In this document: positions 8,838 through 16,528 of the stretch, one piece after another
Layout: every line of letters starts with the position of its first letter
Numbering within the stretch: position 1 is the stretch's first letter
NCBI RefSeq assembly: GCF_000317695.1
Contig: NC_020157.1
Coordinates: 1-64,000 of the forward strand
Direction: 5' to 3'
Length of the DNA: 64,000 nt
Origin: Anabaena cylindrica PCC 7122
GTDB taxonomy: Bacteria; Cyanobacteriota; Cyanobacteriia; Cyanobacteriales; Nostocaceae
Translations under genes and position numbers: made by a program
Notes under the pieces: model-generated
The model's input: only the letters and a program-made list of their open reading frames with translations
Databases searched by the model: none
What the model was told of the DNA's origin: nothing

Positions 8838-10163
8838 ATGAATACTCCACCTCATATTGAGGAAAGTAAAAAAGCATTTCAGGAGCGATCGCTCCTGACA
8901 CTACTTACCCAGTTTATCCCTCTTTCCCTGTCGGATGTGGCAATGACTCTTGGTGATCCGCTTCAGACAGCGGCACTCAGCCGACTTACATTTCCGCAAG
9001 AGACATTAGCAGGAGTAGGAATTGTAAAAGCGGTTGCTGTATTTCTTGAAAGCCCGATTATCATGATTCTTCATGCATCAACGGCGCTGGGGAACGATGC
9101 CAGATCTCGGCGTGCGCTTTGGCAGTTTACAGTAATTGCAGGAATCTCCCTTAGCGGTATCTTTCTATTACTTACCTGGGAGCCTGTGTATAACTGGCTT
9201 CTTCTTGATGTATTTGGAGTCAGCCCTTTCATCGCCACACGAGGCAGAACTTCTTTTCTTTTGATGTTTCTGTGGCCGTTCGTCATTGCTTGGCGGCGAT
9301 TTTTTCAGGGGCTTCTTATCCGTGCTAAAAAAAGTATTCCCGTCGGATTGGCAAGTGTTGCACGATTTATTTGGGTAATTGTAGCGCTTGTAGTGGGAGT
9401 AAGTCTCAGATTTGATGGGGCGCTCCTTGCAGGTGTCACCATGATGGGAGCAATACTCATTGAAGCAGTAGTTGTTACATGGTTTTGTTCACATCTCAGT
9501 ATTAACTCTATTCTTGACCAGCAGATAAAGCTTCACACGGATAACCTTCCTAAAACCTTTAAAGGTGTCACATTTTACTATCTTCCTCTTGCATCAACAA
9601 TGCTTCTAATCTGGGGTGCGAGGGCAATACTCTTGAGTTTTGTTGCTCGCTCATTCGATAGTAGTCTTGCTCTTGCCGTGTGGCCTGCAACCTGGGGACT
9701 GGTTCTTTCTATTGCAAACGGTACAAGAATGGTTCAGCAAGTGGTAATTTCTTCTTATGAAGAGACATCAAAGCGGATACTTGCTGCTTTTGTAGTTCTT
9801 GTCGGTTTGGGGTTTACCTCGATACCGTTGTTTCTGGGGTTTACGAGCCAAGGATTTTCGCTTCTTCGTCAGTTTTTTGGCGATAACCCATCTCTTGTAG
9901 AAGCAGCACTTCCCGTCATACAAGTACTTTCGTGCTTACCCCTCCTCCTTGCACTCCAAAATACTTTTCAAGGGCTTCTAATTCACCGCGCAAAGAACTG
10001 GTTCATTAATCTTGCAACATTAGTTGCCGCAGCCCTCACCTTGATAGTATGTGGAAGTCTCATTTTCACCGGACATAGTGGAGCTACTTCAGCAGCCTAT
10101 GGAATGATTGCGGGAATTGTGGGTGAAATTCTAGTCCTTATTTTCGTACTTCAACATAAATAA
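8838..10163 (+). CDS. MATE-like multidrug/metabolite exporter
   Basis: A 441-residue integral membrane protein with about twelve hydrophobic segments and an internal two-half organisation. Repeated Arg-Phe-Phe-Gln-Gly-Leu-Leu type motifs (RRFFQGLLIRAKK at about 154-166; LQNTFQGLLIHRAKNW at about 374-389) occur at equivalent places in both halves, as in MATE/MOP transporters. It probably exports a solute by Na+ or H+ antiport. It is cotranscribed with the SbnA-like synthase (27-bp gap), so the likely cargo is that pathway's product. Downstream is a hairpin-flanked repeat (10163-10356) that may terminate the operon. Family is judged from topology and motif; the cargo is unknown. Confidence 0.65.
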   Translation: MNTPPHIEESKKAFQERSLLTLLTQFIPLSLSDVAMTLGDPLQTAALSRLTFPQETLAGVGIVKAVAVFLESPIIMILHASTALGNDARSRRALWQFTVIAGISLSGIFLLLTWEPVYNWLLLDVFGVSPFIATRGRTSFLLMFLWPFVIAWRRFFQGLLIRAKKSIPVGLASVARFIWVIVALVVGVSLRFDGALLAGVTMMGAILIEAVVVTWFCSHLSINSILDQQIKLHTDNLPKTFKGVTFYYLPLASTMLLIWGARAILLSFVARSFDSSLALAVWPATWGLVLSIANGTRMVQQVVISSYEETSKRILAAFVVLVGLGFTSIPLFLGFTSQGFSLLRQFFGDNPSLVEAALPVIQVLSCLPLLLALQNTFQGLLIHRAKNWFINLATLVAAALTLIVCGSLIFTGHSGATSAAYGMIAGIVGEILVLIFVLQHK

Positions 10164-10356
10164 AAAGGAGTGCGATCTCTTTCCTTCCCTTTGCTACGTA
10201 ACACTACCGCGTTGGTACAATTTGTTCGTAGAACTTACGGGACACTACGCGAACGGAACGCTTTGCGCTTAAAAGACGCTACGCATAGCTTCCCCGTATC
10301 TCTTACGGGATTGCAGGAAAGGGGTACGCTTTTACCGCAGACATCGCACTCCTTTT
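10163..10356. repeat. Terminator-like hairpin arms separated by an inserted palindromic repeat
   Basis: AAAAGGAGTGCGAT (10163-10176) and its exact complement ATCGCACTCCTTTT (10343-10356) would form a terminator stem followed by T-rich sequence. They are separated by about 165 bp of small palindromic repeat (ACTTACGGGACACTACGCG, then TATCTCTTACGGGATTGC). The arrangement suggests that a repeat entered the loop of the MATE-gene terminator. Confidence 0.6.
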
Positions 10357-10476
10357 AATTCAACTGTTTTTAGCCATTTTAGACAGCATTGTGTTTGTGT
10401 GTGAGGGCATAAACAAAATGGGCGCTACCGCTATCAGTTAAGTGAAGAGCCTTGGCATCGTAGAACTTCTAAAAAC

Positions 10477-10564
10477 GGCGTTGCTGAATCATGAAATGAT
10501 TTGGTTCCGTGAACGAAGTTTCAATGTTTCCAGCCTCTAATTCATCCCGCAAATATGCAACGCC
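10477..10564. mobile_element. Short IS-end-like remnant
   Basis: GGCGTTGC (10477-10484) and GCAACGCC (10557-10564) form inverted ends around 88 bp without coding capacity. The right end, read inwards, is GGCGTTGCATATTTGCGGG. This style of terminus occurs in Nostoc insertion sequences and their MITEs. No transposase is present. Confidence 0.45.
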
Positions 10565-10581
10565 CTAAAAACTTATCTTGC

Positions 10582-10866
10582 CTAGTTATTCGGAGTCCCA
10601 ATCATCTCATGCATCTTGTTCATCTGCTGTGTATTCATCATATTTTTGCAACAGCTGCATCCCGTTTGAGTGGGCTGCTGTGGAGTCTCGTTAGCTGGCA
10701 CTGTTTTTTGGCTAATTTGTTGTTGAGTCTGATTTGCCTCTTTTGTAGTAGTGCTGGAAGTGGCAGTCTGAGTACGGCTCTCTGCTAGACTAGGACTAGC
10801 AGACAATGTTAGCAGCGCAAAAATAGCTAAAGTTCCGGTTAATACTGTCTTCATACGTGTAGACAT
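10582..10866 (-). CDS. Secreted small Cys/Met-rich metal-binding protein
   Basis: A 94-residue protein with a signal peptide (about 1-28, ending SPSLAES), a Thr/Gln-rich linker, and a C-terminal cluster with CSCC at about 69-72. That cluster is followed by Met-Met, Met and a Met-His-Glu-Met stretch, a soft-ligand set suited to Cu(I) or another thiophilic metal. It should act in the periplasm, as chaperone or scavenger. A MerR-type promoter (10924-10955) lies directly upstream, matching the one before copM. The small third product of cyanobacterial copBAC operons is a possible relative, but I cannot confirm homology. Met5 is an alternative start. Confidence 0.7.
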   Translation of the reverse strand: MSTRMKTVLTGTLAIFALLTLSASPSLAESRTQTATSSTTTKEANQTQQQISQKTVPANETPQQPTQTGCSCCKNMMNTQQMNKMHEMIGTPNN

Positions 10867-10923
10867 ATTCTCTTTGACCCTCTATCTTTTTGTCGATTTG
10901 TTAGTTCTTCAGGAACTGAAACT

Positions 10924-10955
10924 ATATTAGAATCTCCAGTCGAGTGGAGAGTCAA
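10924..10955 (-). promoter_or_regulatory. MerR-type (CueR-like) promoter/operator
   Basis: On the minus strand, TTGACT (-35) and TAATAT (-10) are separated by an over-long 20-bp spacer. The spacer contains the dyad TCTCCA-N6-TGGAGA (10933-10950), the layout of metal-responsive MerR-family promoters. The gene served is the Cys/Met-rich protein at 10582. The matching regulator is not identified in the window; CoaR is the only MerR protein here and its own site differs. Confidence 0.7.
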
Positions 10956-10978
10956 GCGGTCAATCTGTATTGTCTAGA

Positions 10979-11449
10979 TCAAGGATAAGTCTGAATCTGA
11001 GCTAGACCAAGTGGAATTGCTTCCGTGAATCCAACTTTCTTGGCGTAAACTTGATATTGCCAAATCTCGCTATACATTGGGGTATTAACTCCTTTCATAC
11101 GAATTGATATAGTTGTACCAGGGGCTACTGGTTCCGAAAAAGCTATAGTAGCTTTTCTGTTGTTCATGGAAACCATTGTAGGAATTTTTTGACCTAATTT
11201 ATTTTGGACTTCAATTCCTTGATCAATACTTATTCTTTCTGGTAAATCAATCGCCAATTCTGAAAGTGCTTTACCTTGGACATGAACATCAAACTTATGA
11301 GTAGCATTTAGGTTACCAGCATCATTAGGAACAGCAGCACTATTTCCTAAATGAGAAATATTAGCATCATTTGGATTTTTAGCCCAAGCAGTAGGAAGTG
11401 AAGATGTAAGAACTAAGGTAAAAGCAACCGCGTAAATCAGCTTTTTCAT
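10979..11449 (-). CDS. Secreted DUF2808 protein (copy A)
   Basis: A 156-residue exported protein with a signal peptide of about 23 residues (ends TAWA-KN), then a DUF2808 domain. Diagnostic pieces are the Leu-Ser-Glu-Leu-Ala-Ile strand, AFSEPVAPGTTISIRMKGV and the closing IPLGLAQIQTY. The domain family is cyanobacterial and of unknown function; a beta-sandwich is likely. A GGAG ribosome binding site precedes ATG 11449. It is the last of three tandem homologues, each with its own TTTCAT-N5-TTTCAT box (here 11613-11630), so these are separate but co-regulated units rather than one operon. Confidence 0.8.
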   Translation of the reverse strand: MKKLIYAVAFTLVLTSSLPTAWAKNPNDANISHLGNSAAVPNDAGNLNATHKFDVHVQGKALSELAIDLPERISIDQGIEVQNKLGQKIPTMVSMNNRKATIAFSEPVAPGTTISIRMKGVNTPMYSEIWQYQVYAKKVGFTEAIPLGLAQIQTYP

Positions 11450-11612
11450 GGATATTCTCCTTATTTAGTTAATCAATTATCTATATAGGAATCCAACTTG
11501 AGTCTTGCTATGTATACTGAAAAGTAAAACCTTGTTTGGCAGGCTTTTAGTCAGCTTGACTTTTCAACAATCAAATGGGATTTCTATATATTTATAATTA
11601 TGAAAGCTATTG

Positions 11613-11630
11613 ATGAAATTAAGATGAAAT
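11613..11630 (-). promoter_or_regulatory. TTTCAT-N5-TTTCAT box upstream of DUF2808 copy A
   Basis: Minus-strand ATTTCATCTTAATTTCAT, a perfect repeat with 11-bp period, 164 bp upstream of the start. An AT-rich candidate -10 (TATAAA) follows about 25-30 bp downstream, as expected for an OmpR-type activator site. Confidence 0.7.
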
Positions 11631-11735
11631 ATTGTTATGCCAAGGGAAATTTAAAATGTAGTTGCTAAACGTAATTACTCAAAATGATTTATGATTGAAC
11701 TATCAAATATCTAAATTTAAAATCAATTAAAAATT

Positions 11736-11775
11736 CTCCTGATAGTTAATTAAAAAATCAGTTAACTATCAGGAG
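11736..11775 (-). terminator. Strong hairpin terminator after DUF2808 copy B
   Basis: CTCCTGATAGTTAA (11736-11749) pairs perfectly over 14 bp with 11762-11775 across a 12-nt loop. On the minus strand a T-rich tract follows. It lies 23 bp past the stop of the gene at 11798, separating copies B and A. Confidence 0.8.
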
Positions 11776-11797
11776 TTTTATTTGGATAGCGAAGATT

Positions 11798-12286
11798 TTA
11801 AGGACTAATACGAAATCTAGCTACACCTATAGGTATTGTTGCATCACTACCAATGAGATTAGCAGATAAATAATAAACAGGTCCATTACCAAGAAATGGT
11901 TGTTTGATATTTTTGATGTCAATCTCTAGCTTAGTGTTAGGAGCAACTGGTTCAGCAAAAGCTAGTAGTATAGTCTTACCATTCAGAGAAACATTAGTGT
12001 TAATTTTCTGACCATTCTCTTTATTTACAACAACATCATTAGTATCATCGCTCCACCTTACAGTACTTGGAACTTCAATATTTAATTGCGAAACATCCTT
12101 GCTATTTTTAGGAACGTGTACTCGCAAAGTATGTCTAACAACCGCCCAGCGAGTCGGAGGAAATTGATAGTTACCCTCAACATGAGGAAGACTATCATTT
12201 TCTTCATTGGCACTTACATAGTTGGCAGGAATTAAAAATGCAGTAGCTAGAGTAGATATAGCAATATAAGATAGCACTTTTTTCAT
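11798..12286 (-). CDS. Secreted DUF2808 protein (copy B)
   Basis: A 162-residue exported protein. ATG 12286 is chosen because AGGAG lies 5 bases upstream and the resulting N-terminus (MKKVLSYIAISTLATAFLIP) is a proper signal peptide; a longer frame begins at 12319. The DUF2808 domain shows the strand LNIEVPSTVRWSDD, AFAEPVAPNTKLEIDIKNI and the end IPIGVARFRI. It shares the NxKxIxxxVSLNGKT-type core with copies A and C. Function is unknown; an envelope role under metal stress is inferred from the regulon box 217 bp upstream of this start (12503-12520). Confidence 0.8.
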   Translation of the reverse strand: MKKVLSYIAISTLATAFLIPANYVSANEENDSLPHVEGNYQFPPTRWAVVRHTLRVHVPKNSKDVSQLNIEVPSTVRWSDDTNDVVVNKENGQKINTNVSLNGKTILLAFAEPVAPNTKLEIDIKNIKQPFLGNGPVYYLSANLIGSDATIPIGVARFRISP

Positions 12287-12502
12287 GTTTACTCCTAATC
12301 TAATTAGTAATCTCAGCAAATATTTAGATTCGTGTTTTGTAAGCTGTTATAAACTAATACATAACAACTAAGTAAAGATAGAATTATCTATCTCCTACAT
12401 TCACACAAGCATCAGGAGAAGTTATAAGTCTTCTCATTAACTCGTTTACTGTTTTAAGTCAAAAAGGTCTACTACCTTTATTGATCAGTTTGACAGGTCT
12501 TA

Positions 12503-12520
12503 ATGAAATCTGGATGAAAT
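12503..12520 (-). promoter_or_regulatory. TTTCAT-N5-TTTCAT box upstream of DUF2808 copy B
   Basis: Minus-strand ATTTCATCCAGATTTCAT, exact 11-bp period, in the gap between copies B and C. A run TGACAGGTC sits just beside it and recurs next to the box of copy C, so the two promoters share flanking sequence as well. Confidence 0.7.
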
Positions 12521-12546
12521 TTTTGATTAACATTAAAATCTAAATA

Positions 12547-13011
12547 TTAAAATGTAGGGAATTGAGCTAAACCAATGGGAATCTCTACCTCACTACCAAC
12601 AACTTTAACTGAAAAGCGGTATACAGAATCCGGTCCGGTAACTGGTTGTTGAACTTTATTAAAATTAACTAAGAGCTTTGTGTTAGAAATAACCTTTTCA
12701 GGGAACTCTATAATAATTTGTCTGCCATTGGCGGAAATATTAGTATTAATTTTCTGCTCATTCACATCCAAGACATCAATATCATTACTCACTGCTACGG
12801 TAGATGGAGTTTCAATAATAAGTTGAGAAAGAGCGTTGTTATTTTTGGGGATATTTAACCGAAAAATATGTTTTACAAAACGCCAGCTATTAGTAGGATA
12901 TTGCAAATTATTCTCAATAATAGTCTCTTTAGCATTTGCATGACCAAAGGAAATGAAAGCTATAGTGGCAAGAGCAAACACTGTACCTGTGTAAATCAAT
13001 GTTTTTTTCAT
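12547..13011 (-). CDS. Secreted DUF2808 protein (copy C)
   Basis: A 154-residue exported protein: signal peptide 1-27 (ends GHANA-KE), then a DUF2808 domain closing with EIPIGLAQFPTF. Copies B and C are the most alike (both have RWxxVxHxxRxxxPKN after the N-terminus), indicating a recent tandem duplication; copy A is more diverged. It is controlled separately by a box 86 bp upstream (13097-13114). The molecular function is unknown. Confidence 0.8.
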   Translation of the reverse strand: MKKTLIYTGTVFALATIAFISFGHANAKETIIENNLQYPTNSWRFVKHIFRLNIPKNNNALSQLIIETPSTVAVSNDIDVLDVNEQKINTNISANGRQIIIEFPEKVISNTKLLVNFNKVQQPVTGPDSVYRFSVKVVGSEVEIPIGLAQFPTF

Positions 13012-13096
13012 CTTGAATTGTTAGACAACGATTATGTAAAATAAGTTACAGATTTATGCTGAATAGACCTTTACATAATAAGTCTGACAGGTCAGG

Positions 13097-13114
13097 ATGA
13101 AATTAGAGTGAAAT
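13097..13114 (-). promoter_or_regulatory. TTTCAT-N5-TTTCAT box upstream of DUF2808 copy C
   Basis: Minus-strand ATTTCACTCTAATTTCAT, one half-site with C in place of T at the last base, 11-bp period. Confidence 0.65.
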
Positions 13115-13124
13115 TTTGACTGGT

Positions 13125-13843
13125 TCAAAAAATAATTTGTTGATGTTGTGTTAGGTAGCCAGTCCGGAAGTAAAACTTTGATGGAGTAACGAAAAATTCA
13201 ATTGACAAAGCAAAAGTTGAATCAATTGTGTCCAACTTAATCGCTTCCCATCTTTTTTCAGTAGTAGGTTGCCAATCACGGGTTTGTACAATAGAGGAAT
13301 GTAAATACAAATTGTGAGGCATCAGCAATTCTCATTTTGAAAATTTTGCGCGACCTATTAAAAATATTTCTCAATAGCTTTCCCTAAAAAGCCTATTCTC
13401 TTGTGCAAGTTTTTTCAACTGAGATGGGTTTCAGTCCAAAATGAGAATTGCTGGTGAGGCATCACTGTTGCCCCTAAAATGCCAATGACAATGTATAGCA
13501 TCTCTGGGTTTTGTAAAATTTCTTTCTTGGGTAGATATCCCAACAAAATCCCCCTCATGTCAGGTCGAGAGAACAGAATTTCTGCTGTAAAACAGATGCC
13601 TACAGTTGCTACTAGAATTATTACCAAAGCTTCTGTATGGCGAAAGCCTTTGTGTTGCAGGAATAACAATACCAGGACATCGAGTGCTGTGATGCAAACA
13701 CCCCACACTAACGGAATCACAAATAGAAGTTGCAGTGCGATCGCCAATGCAAGGGGTGAATTGCGTGCAAGTGTTGTGCAACTGAAGCAAGCAAAGTCCT
13801 CATAACTAAAATTAAAGTAATTAAGAAATCCAGCCATGTCCAA
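13125..13843 (-). pseudogene. mntH: NRAMP-type Mn/metal transporter fragment, split by a MITE
   Basis: Homology to NRAMP/MntH runs from about 13744 (AIALQLLFVIPLVWG) to GILGATVMPH, is broken by a 131-bp element, and resumes with NLYLHSSIVQTRDW to about 13196 (DSTFALSI). Removing the element and one target duplication restores a single frame through V-M-P-H-N-L-Y-L-H, including the signature metal-ligand Met-Pro-His. Both ends are also truncated: the first 33 residues of the frame and the last ~22 are unrelated, so about 140 of some 430 residues survive. It is therefore dead. The relic shows the island once carried a divalent-metal importer. Confidence 0.85.
13323..13453. mobile_element. 131-bp MITE inserted in mntH
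   Basis: Perfect 17-bp terminal inverted repeats (CAGCAATTCTCATTTTG at 13323-13339 and its complement at 13437-13453) bound 131 bp. The element is flanked by an exact 9-bp target-site duplication GTGAGGCAT (13314-13322 and 13454-13462). There is no coding capacity. A 9-bp duplication suggests mobilisation by an IS4/IS701-like transposase elsewhere in the genome. Confidence 0.92.
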
Positions 13844-14034
13844 GTTATAATCTTTTTACGATGGATGTTTTGTCTGCTTTCAAAATCACTTCCAGAAATT
13901 TTACTGAGGCGAACTAATTAATACATTCTATACACCCTTTTCAAACAAAAAGTTTATGATGTACCTTTTTTGGAATTGAGCGGCAAAATGCTTTTGATTG
14001 ATGAATTAGCCAAATTAATTCTAAGAGGTCACAA

Positions 14035-14226
14035 ATGACTACTTTTTCTTCTACTTCAGTGTTGCGGAAGACCGCAGGTGTTACTTTGTCTAAACCTGTA
14101 CAAGTAACACTTTATATGTTGCTGTCTTCTTTGGTAATCTGGACTGTTTTGTTCTCTACCTATCCTGCGGCTCACAACACAGCACATTCAGCGCGTCACC
14201 ACACTTTAGGTGTTGCGTGTCACTAA
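14035..14226 (+). CDS. cbtB: CbtB-like small membrane protein (putative cobalt transport subunit)
   Basis: A 63-residue protein with one transmembrane helix (about 23-45) and the C-terminal His-rich signature of CbtB: AHNTAHSARHHTLGVACH, with five His and a Cys. CbtB normally works with the larger membrane protein CbtA and is often under a cobalamin riboswitch. Here no cbtA is adjacent and no B12-riboswitch features are visible in the 191-bp leader. A terminator (14290-14324) makes it monocistronic. It could bind or help import Co2+, in a region otherwise devoted to export. Confidence 0.75.
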   Translation: MTTFSSTSVLRKTAGVTLSKPVQVTLYMLLSSLVIWTVLFSTYPAAHNTAHSARHHTLGVACH

Positions 14227-14289
14227 ATTATTATAATCTCAAGATTTTTCTGGTGCATGAGATTTTGCTAAAACACTCGGTAAAATAAC

Positions 14290-14324
14290 GGCGCGAGCAT
14301 GGCGCAGATTTCGCGCCATTTTTT
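14290..14324 (+). terminator. Hairpin terminator after cbtB
   Basis: ATGGCGC (14299-14305) pairs with GCGCCAT (14313-14319) and is followed by six T. An alternative stem GGCGCGA/TCGCGCC overlaps it. Confidence 0.75.
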
Positions 14325-14472
14325 GATATAGAAGTAATTTTAAGTTTTGTAGAGTAAAGATACTTTGTCTTTCATCTCTGCATTAATATTTTGCTTTGAT
14401 TTCATACCATCTCTGAATTTATTGTCAATATTTTTACTAGAATTCTCCACTGCCTAGTACCGCTTCGCGGAA

Positions 14473-14507
14473 GTCAAAAGTCAAAAGTCAAAAGTCAAAA
14501 GTCAAAA
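14473..14507. repeat. STRR-type heptanucleotide repeat
   Basis: Five head-to-tail copies of GTCAAAA, a short tandemly repeated repetitive sequence known from heterocystous cyanobacteria. Nothing else was seen in the 14325-14649 gap. Confidence 0.85.
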
Positions 14508-14649
14508 ATAATAGGTCGTAAGCTTTTTAGCGATTGAGAATGGTTGGTTTATTTACGCCGTGCTGTACTAGTGAATAGAAGCTGATAAGGTAACTTTTAC
14601 TGACAACTATCAAATATTAACTGAAGACACATAGTTTACGTAAGGTTTT

Positions 14650-15816
14650 ATGAAAAAATATCGACTGTTTGGGGCGATCAGTGCTGTTTGTGTTGCGTTG
14701 TCAATTCTTTATTCCGTTGTAGGAGTTTCCCAAACTCCTATACCCAGAGTACAACTCTCTACCAACCCACCTTTAGAACGGATTCATCCCTTTGAAGCAG
14801 GAACCGATAAACCACAATCTCCCGTTACACTAACGCTACAAGCTCTTGATGCTATAGGTAAACCCTTAGAAAATACCAAAATTAGCTTACAAATTCTGAC
14901 ACCTCCAGCTAATGCTTGGTTGACTACAGATTTTCCTATTGTCGAGGGAACAAAATTACTACAAATGGATGCGGCGGCACCTGACGGTAAGCTTGAAATT
15001 CAACAGATGTTACCTATCCGTGGTAACTACCAACTGCGAGTGAATGTATCACCCTTAGTAGCAAATGCTTTTACCCCCTATGAACAAACCTTAAATTTGA
15101 ATATCCAAGAAAATCCAGTTAAATACAAATATTCTGCTGTTGTTGCAGCTATCTTACTATCAGTTGGATTATTAGGTGGTTGGGTGATTGGCGGACAAGA
15201 AGAACTACGACAAGGAGAAATTGCGCCGCAATCTGTGCGTCTTTTGTTAAGTGCATTGACAGTGGTGGCTATAGTAACTTTATTGTTTATTAACATTAGT
15301 GCAGAAGTTGCAGAGGCTCACGGTAGTGGACACTCAAGCGGTAAAGAAGAAATTGCACCATCAGTCCAAAAATCTCAAGGATTAGAAGTCCGTGTTCAAG
15401 GAGATAAAAGCGCAACGGTAGGAAAACTTGCGAATTTAACAGTGAATGTAAAGGATACTGCAACAGGACAACCTATCAAGGATGTAGGGTTACAGGTGAA
15501 GGCGATCGCTCTAGAAGATAATTTAACAGTCTTTGCCTACAAGGGAGTTACTGACCAAGAAGGCAAGTTAACATGGCAAGAGCAATTTTTTGATGGCGCA
15601 CCTCACAAAGTCGAGGTGGAAGCAACTCCTAGCCCTGGATCTAAGCGTCAATTTCCAGTGGTGAAAGTCGCACAAGAAGTTGAAGTTGAAGGAATAGCAC
15701 CGCCAATGTACGTCCGGTTGATTGGTTTATTCTACTTTACTGCTATTGTCGGCATTGGTTTGACGATGGGATTGCTAATACAGCACCGACGAAAACCACA
15801 AGCTGGGGCAAATTAA
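14650..15816 (+). CDS. Membrane-anchored periplasmic protein with two export signals, unknown function
   Basis: A 388-residue protein with a signal peptide or TM at 8-27, a first extracytoplasmic domain (about 30-157), TM at about 160-180 and about 197-217, a second domain (about 225-350) and a final TM at 353-377. The second domain begins right after a signal-like segment ending AEVAEA, exposing HGSGHSSG, so it may acquire an N-terminal His metal site after cleavage. It contains an Ig or carboxypeptidase-regulatory-like block (TGQPIKDVGLQVK, TDQEGKLTWQ). It converges tail-to-tail with the gene at 15822 (5-bp gap). A role in metal handling is inferred from context and exposed His; I know no characterised homologue. 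Confidence 0.6.
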   Translation: MKKYRLFGAISAVCVALSILYSVVGVSQTPIPRVQLSTNPPLERIHPFEAGTDKPQSPVTLTLQALDAIGKPLENTKISLQILTPPANAWLTTDFPIVEGTKLLQMDAAAPDGKLEIQQMLPIRGNYQLRVNVSPLVANAFTPYEQTLNLNIQENPVKYKYSAVVAAILLSVGLLGGWVIGGQEELRQGEIAPQSVRLLLSALTVVAIVTLLFINISAEVAEAHGSGHSSGKEEIAPSVQKSQGLEVRVQGDKSATVGKLANLTVNVKDTATGQPIKDVGLQVKAIALEDNLTVFAYKGVTDQEGKLTWQEQFFDGAPHKVEVEATPSPGSKRQFPVVKVAQEVEVEGIAPPMYVRLIGLFYFTAIVGIGLTMGLLIQHRRKPQAGAN

Positions 15817-15821
15817 AAGCA

Positions 15822-16421
15822 TCAACGCTTGACACTACGCCGTATCAATATTCCTAAAATGCCTAGTCCTAAGAATACAGCACTAGCGATCGCCGGAATA
15901 TTTAATTCTTGTTTAGTCGTGCTAGTTGCAGTTTTTTCTGACTGGGCTAATTCTTGGGACGCAAGAGATGGTGCATTCACACCAGATGCAACCGTAACCT
16001 CATATTTCATCTGAAATGGCTGGAAATTGCCTTCGGTTTTGGGCGCACAGTTCAACTCTAATTGATAAATTCCAGTATTGGGGAAAACAATATCTGCTCC
16101 AGGAATACCTTGATATTTTTCAACTGAGATAGCTTTGACAGTAGGTTGTAATGTTGGTAAGTCAGCAGTTTTACGAGGTTGCAAGTAAACAGCCATTTGA
16201 CAATCAGTCTGATCTAGTGGCAGGATTTTTCCTCCTTTGCGGGTAAGTGCAACCCAGGCTTTAGCATATTCTCCAGCTTTGGGAGTATGGTTAGGCTCAA
16301 TGTGCCAAGTGCCTGCCACATCCCCTGATACTTGAATATTGTGAGCAGTAGCAGGAGTAACAAATAAGGCGAAAAATAGCGTGTAGCCTAGAGTTTTATT
16401 GATAGTTGATAGATATAACAT
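15822..16421 (-). CDS. Exported protein with mature N-terminal His and C-terminal anchor, unknown function
   Basis: A 199-residue protein. ATG 16421 is preferred over GTG 16448 because GAGGG lies upstream and a compact signal peptide results. Predicted cleavage after PATA leaves HNIQVSGDVAGTWHIEPNH, a mature N-terminal His as in CopC-type copper proteins, plus further His residues. A beta-rich domain with two Cys follows (in TDCQMAV and LELNCAP), then a C-terminal TM (about 172-193) ending RRSVKR. A periplasmic metal-binding role is plausible but unproven. Confidence 0.6.
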   Translation of the reverse strand: MLYLSTINKTLGYTLFFALFVTPATAHNIQVSGDVAGTWHIEPNHTPKAGEYAKAWVALTRKGGKILPLDQTDCQMAVYLQPRKTADLPTLQPTVKAISVEKYQGIPGADIVFPNTGIYQLELNCAPKTEGNFQPFQMKYEVTVASGVNAPSLASQELAQSEKTATSTTKQELNIPAIASAVFLGLGILGILIRRSVKR

Positions 16422-16528
16422 TTTATTTGTAACCCTCACACAAGCCACAGGCTACGTCAAAAGACAAATTGTCAAACTTAACTTTTTTAGTGATTTCATT
16501 TATATCTTCTAGGAGAATATTCCACTCT

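Noticed and set aside
10170..10358. 62-codon plus-strand frame
   Set aside because: Lies wholly within the hairpin-flanked repeat.
13844..14034. Cobalamin riboswitch before cbtB
   Set aside because: No B12-box-like sequence or matching secondary structure could be found in the leader.
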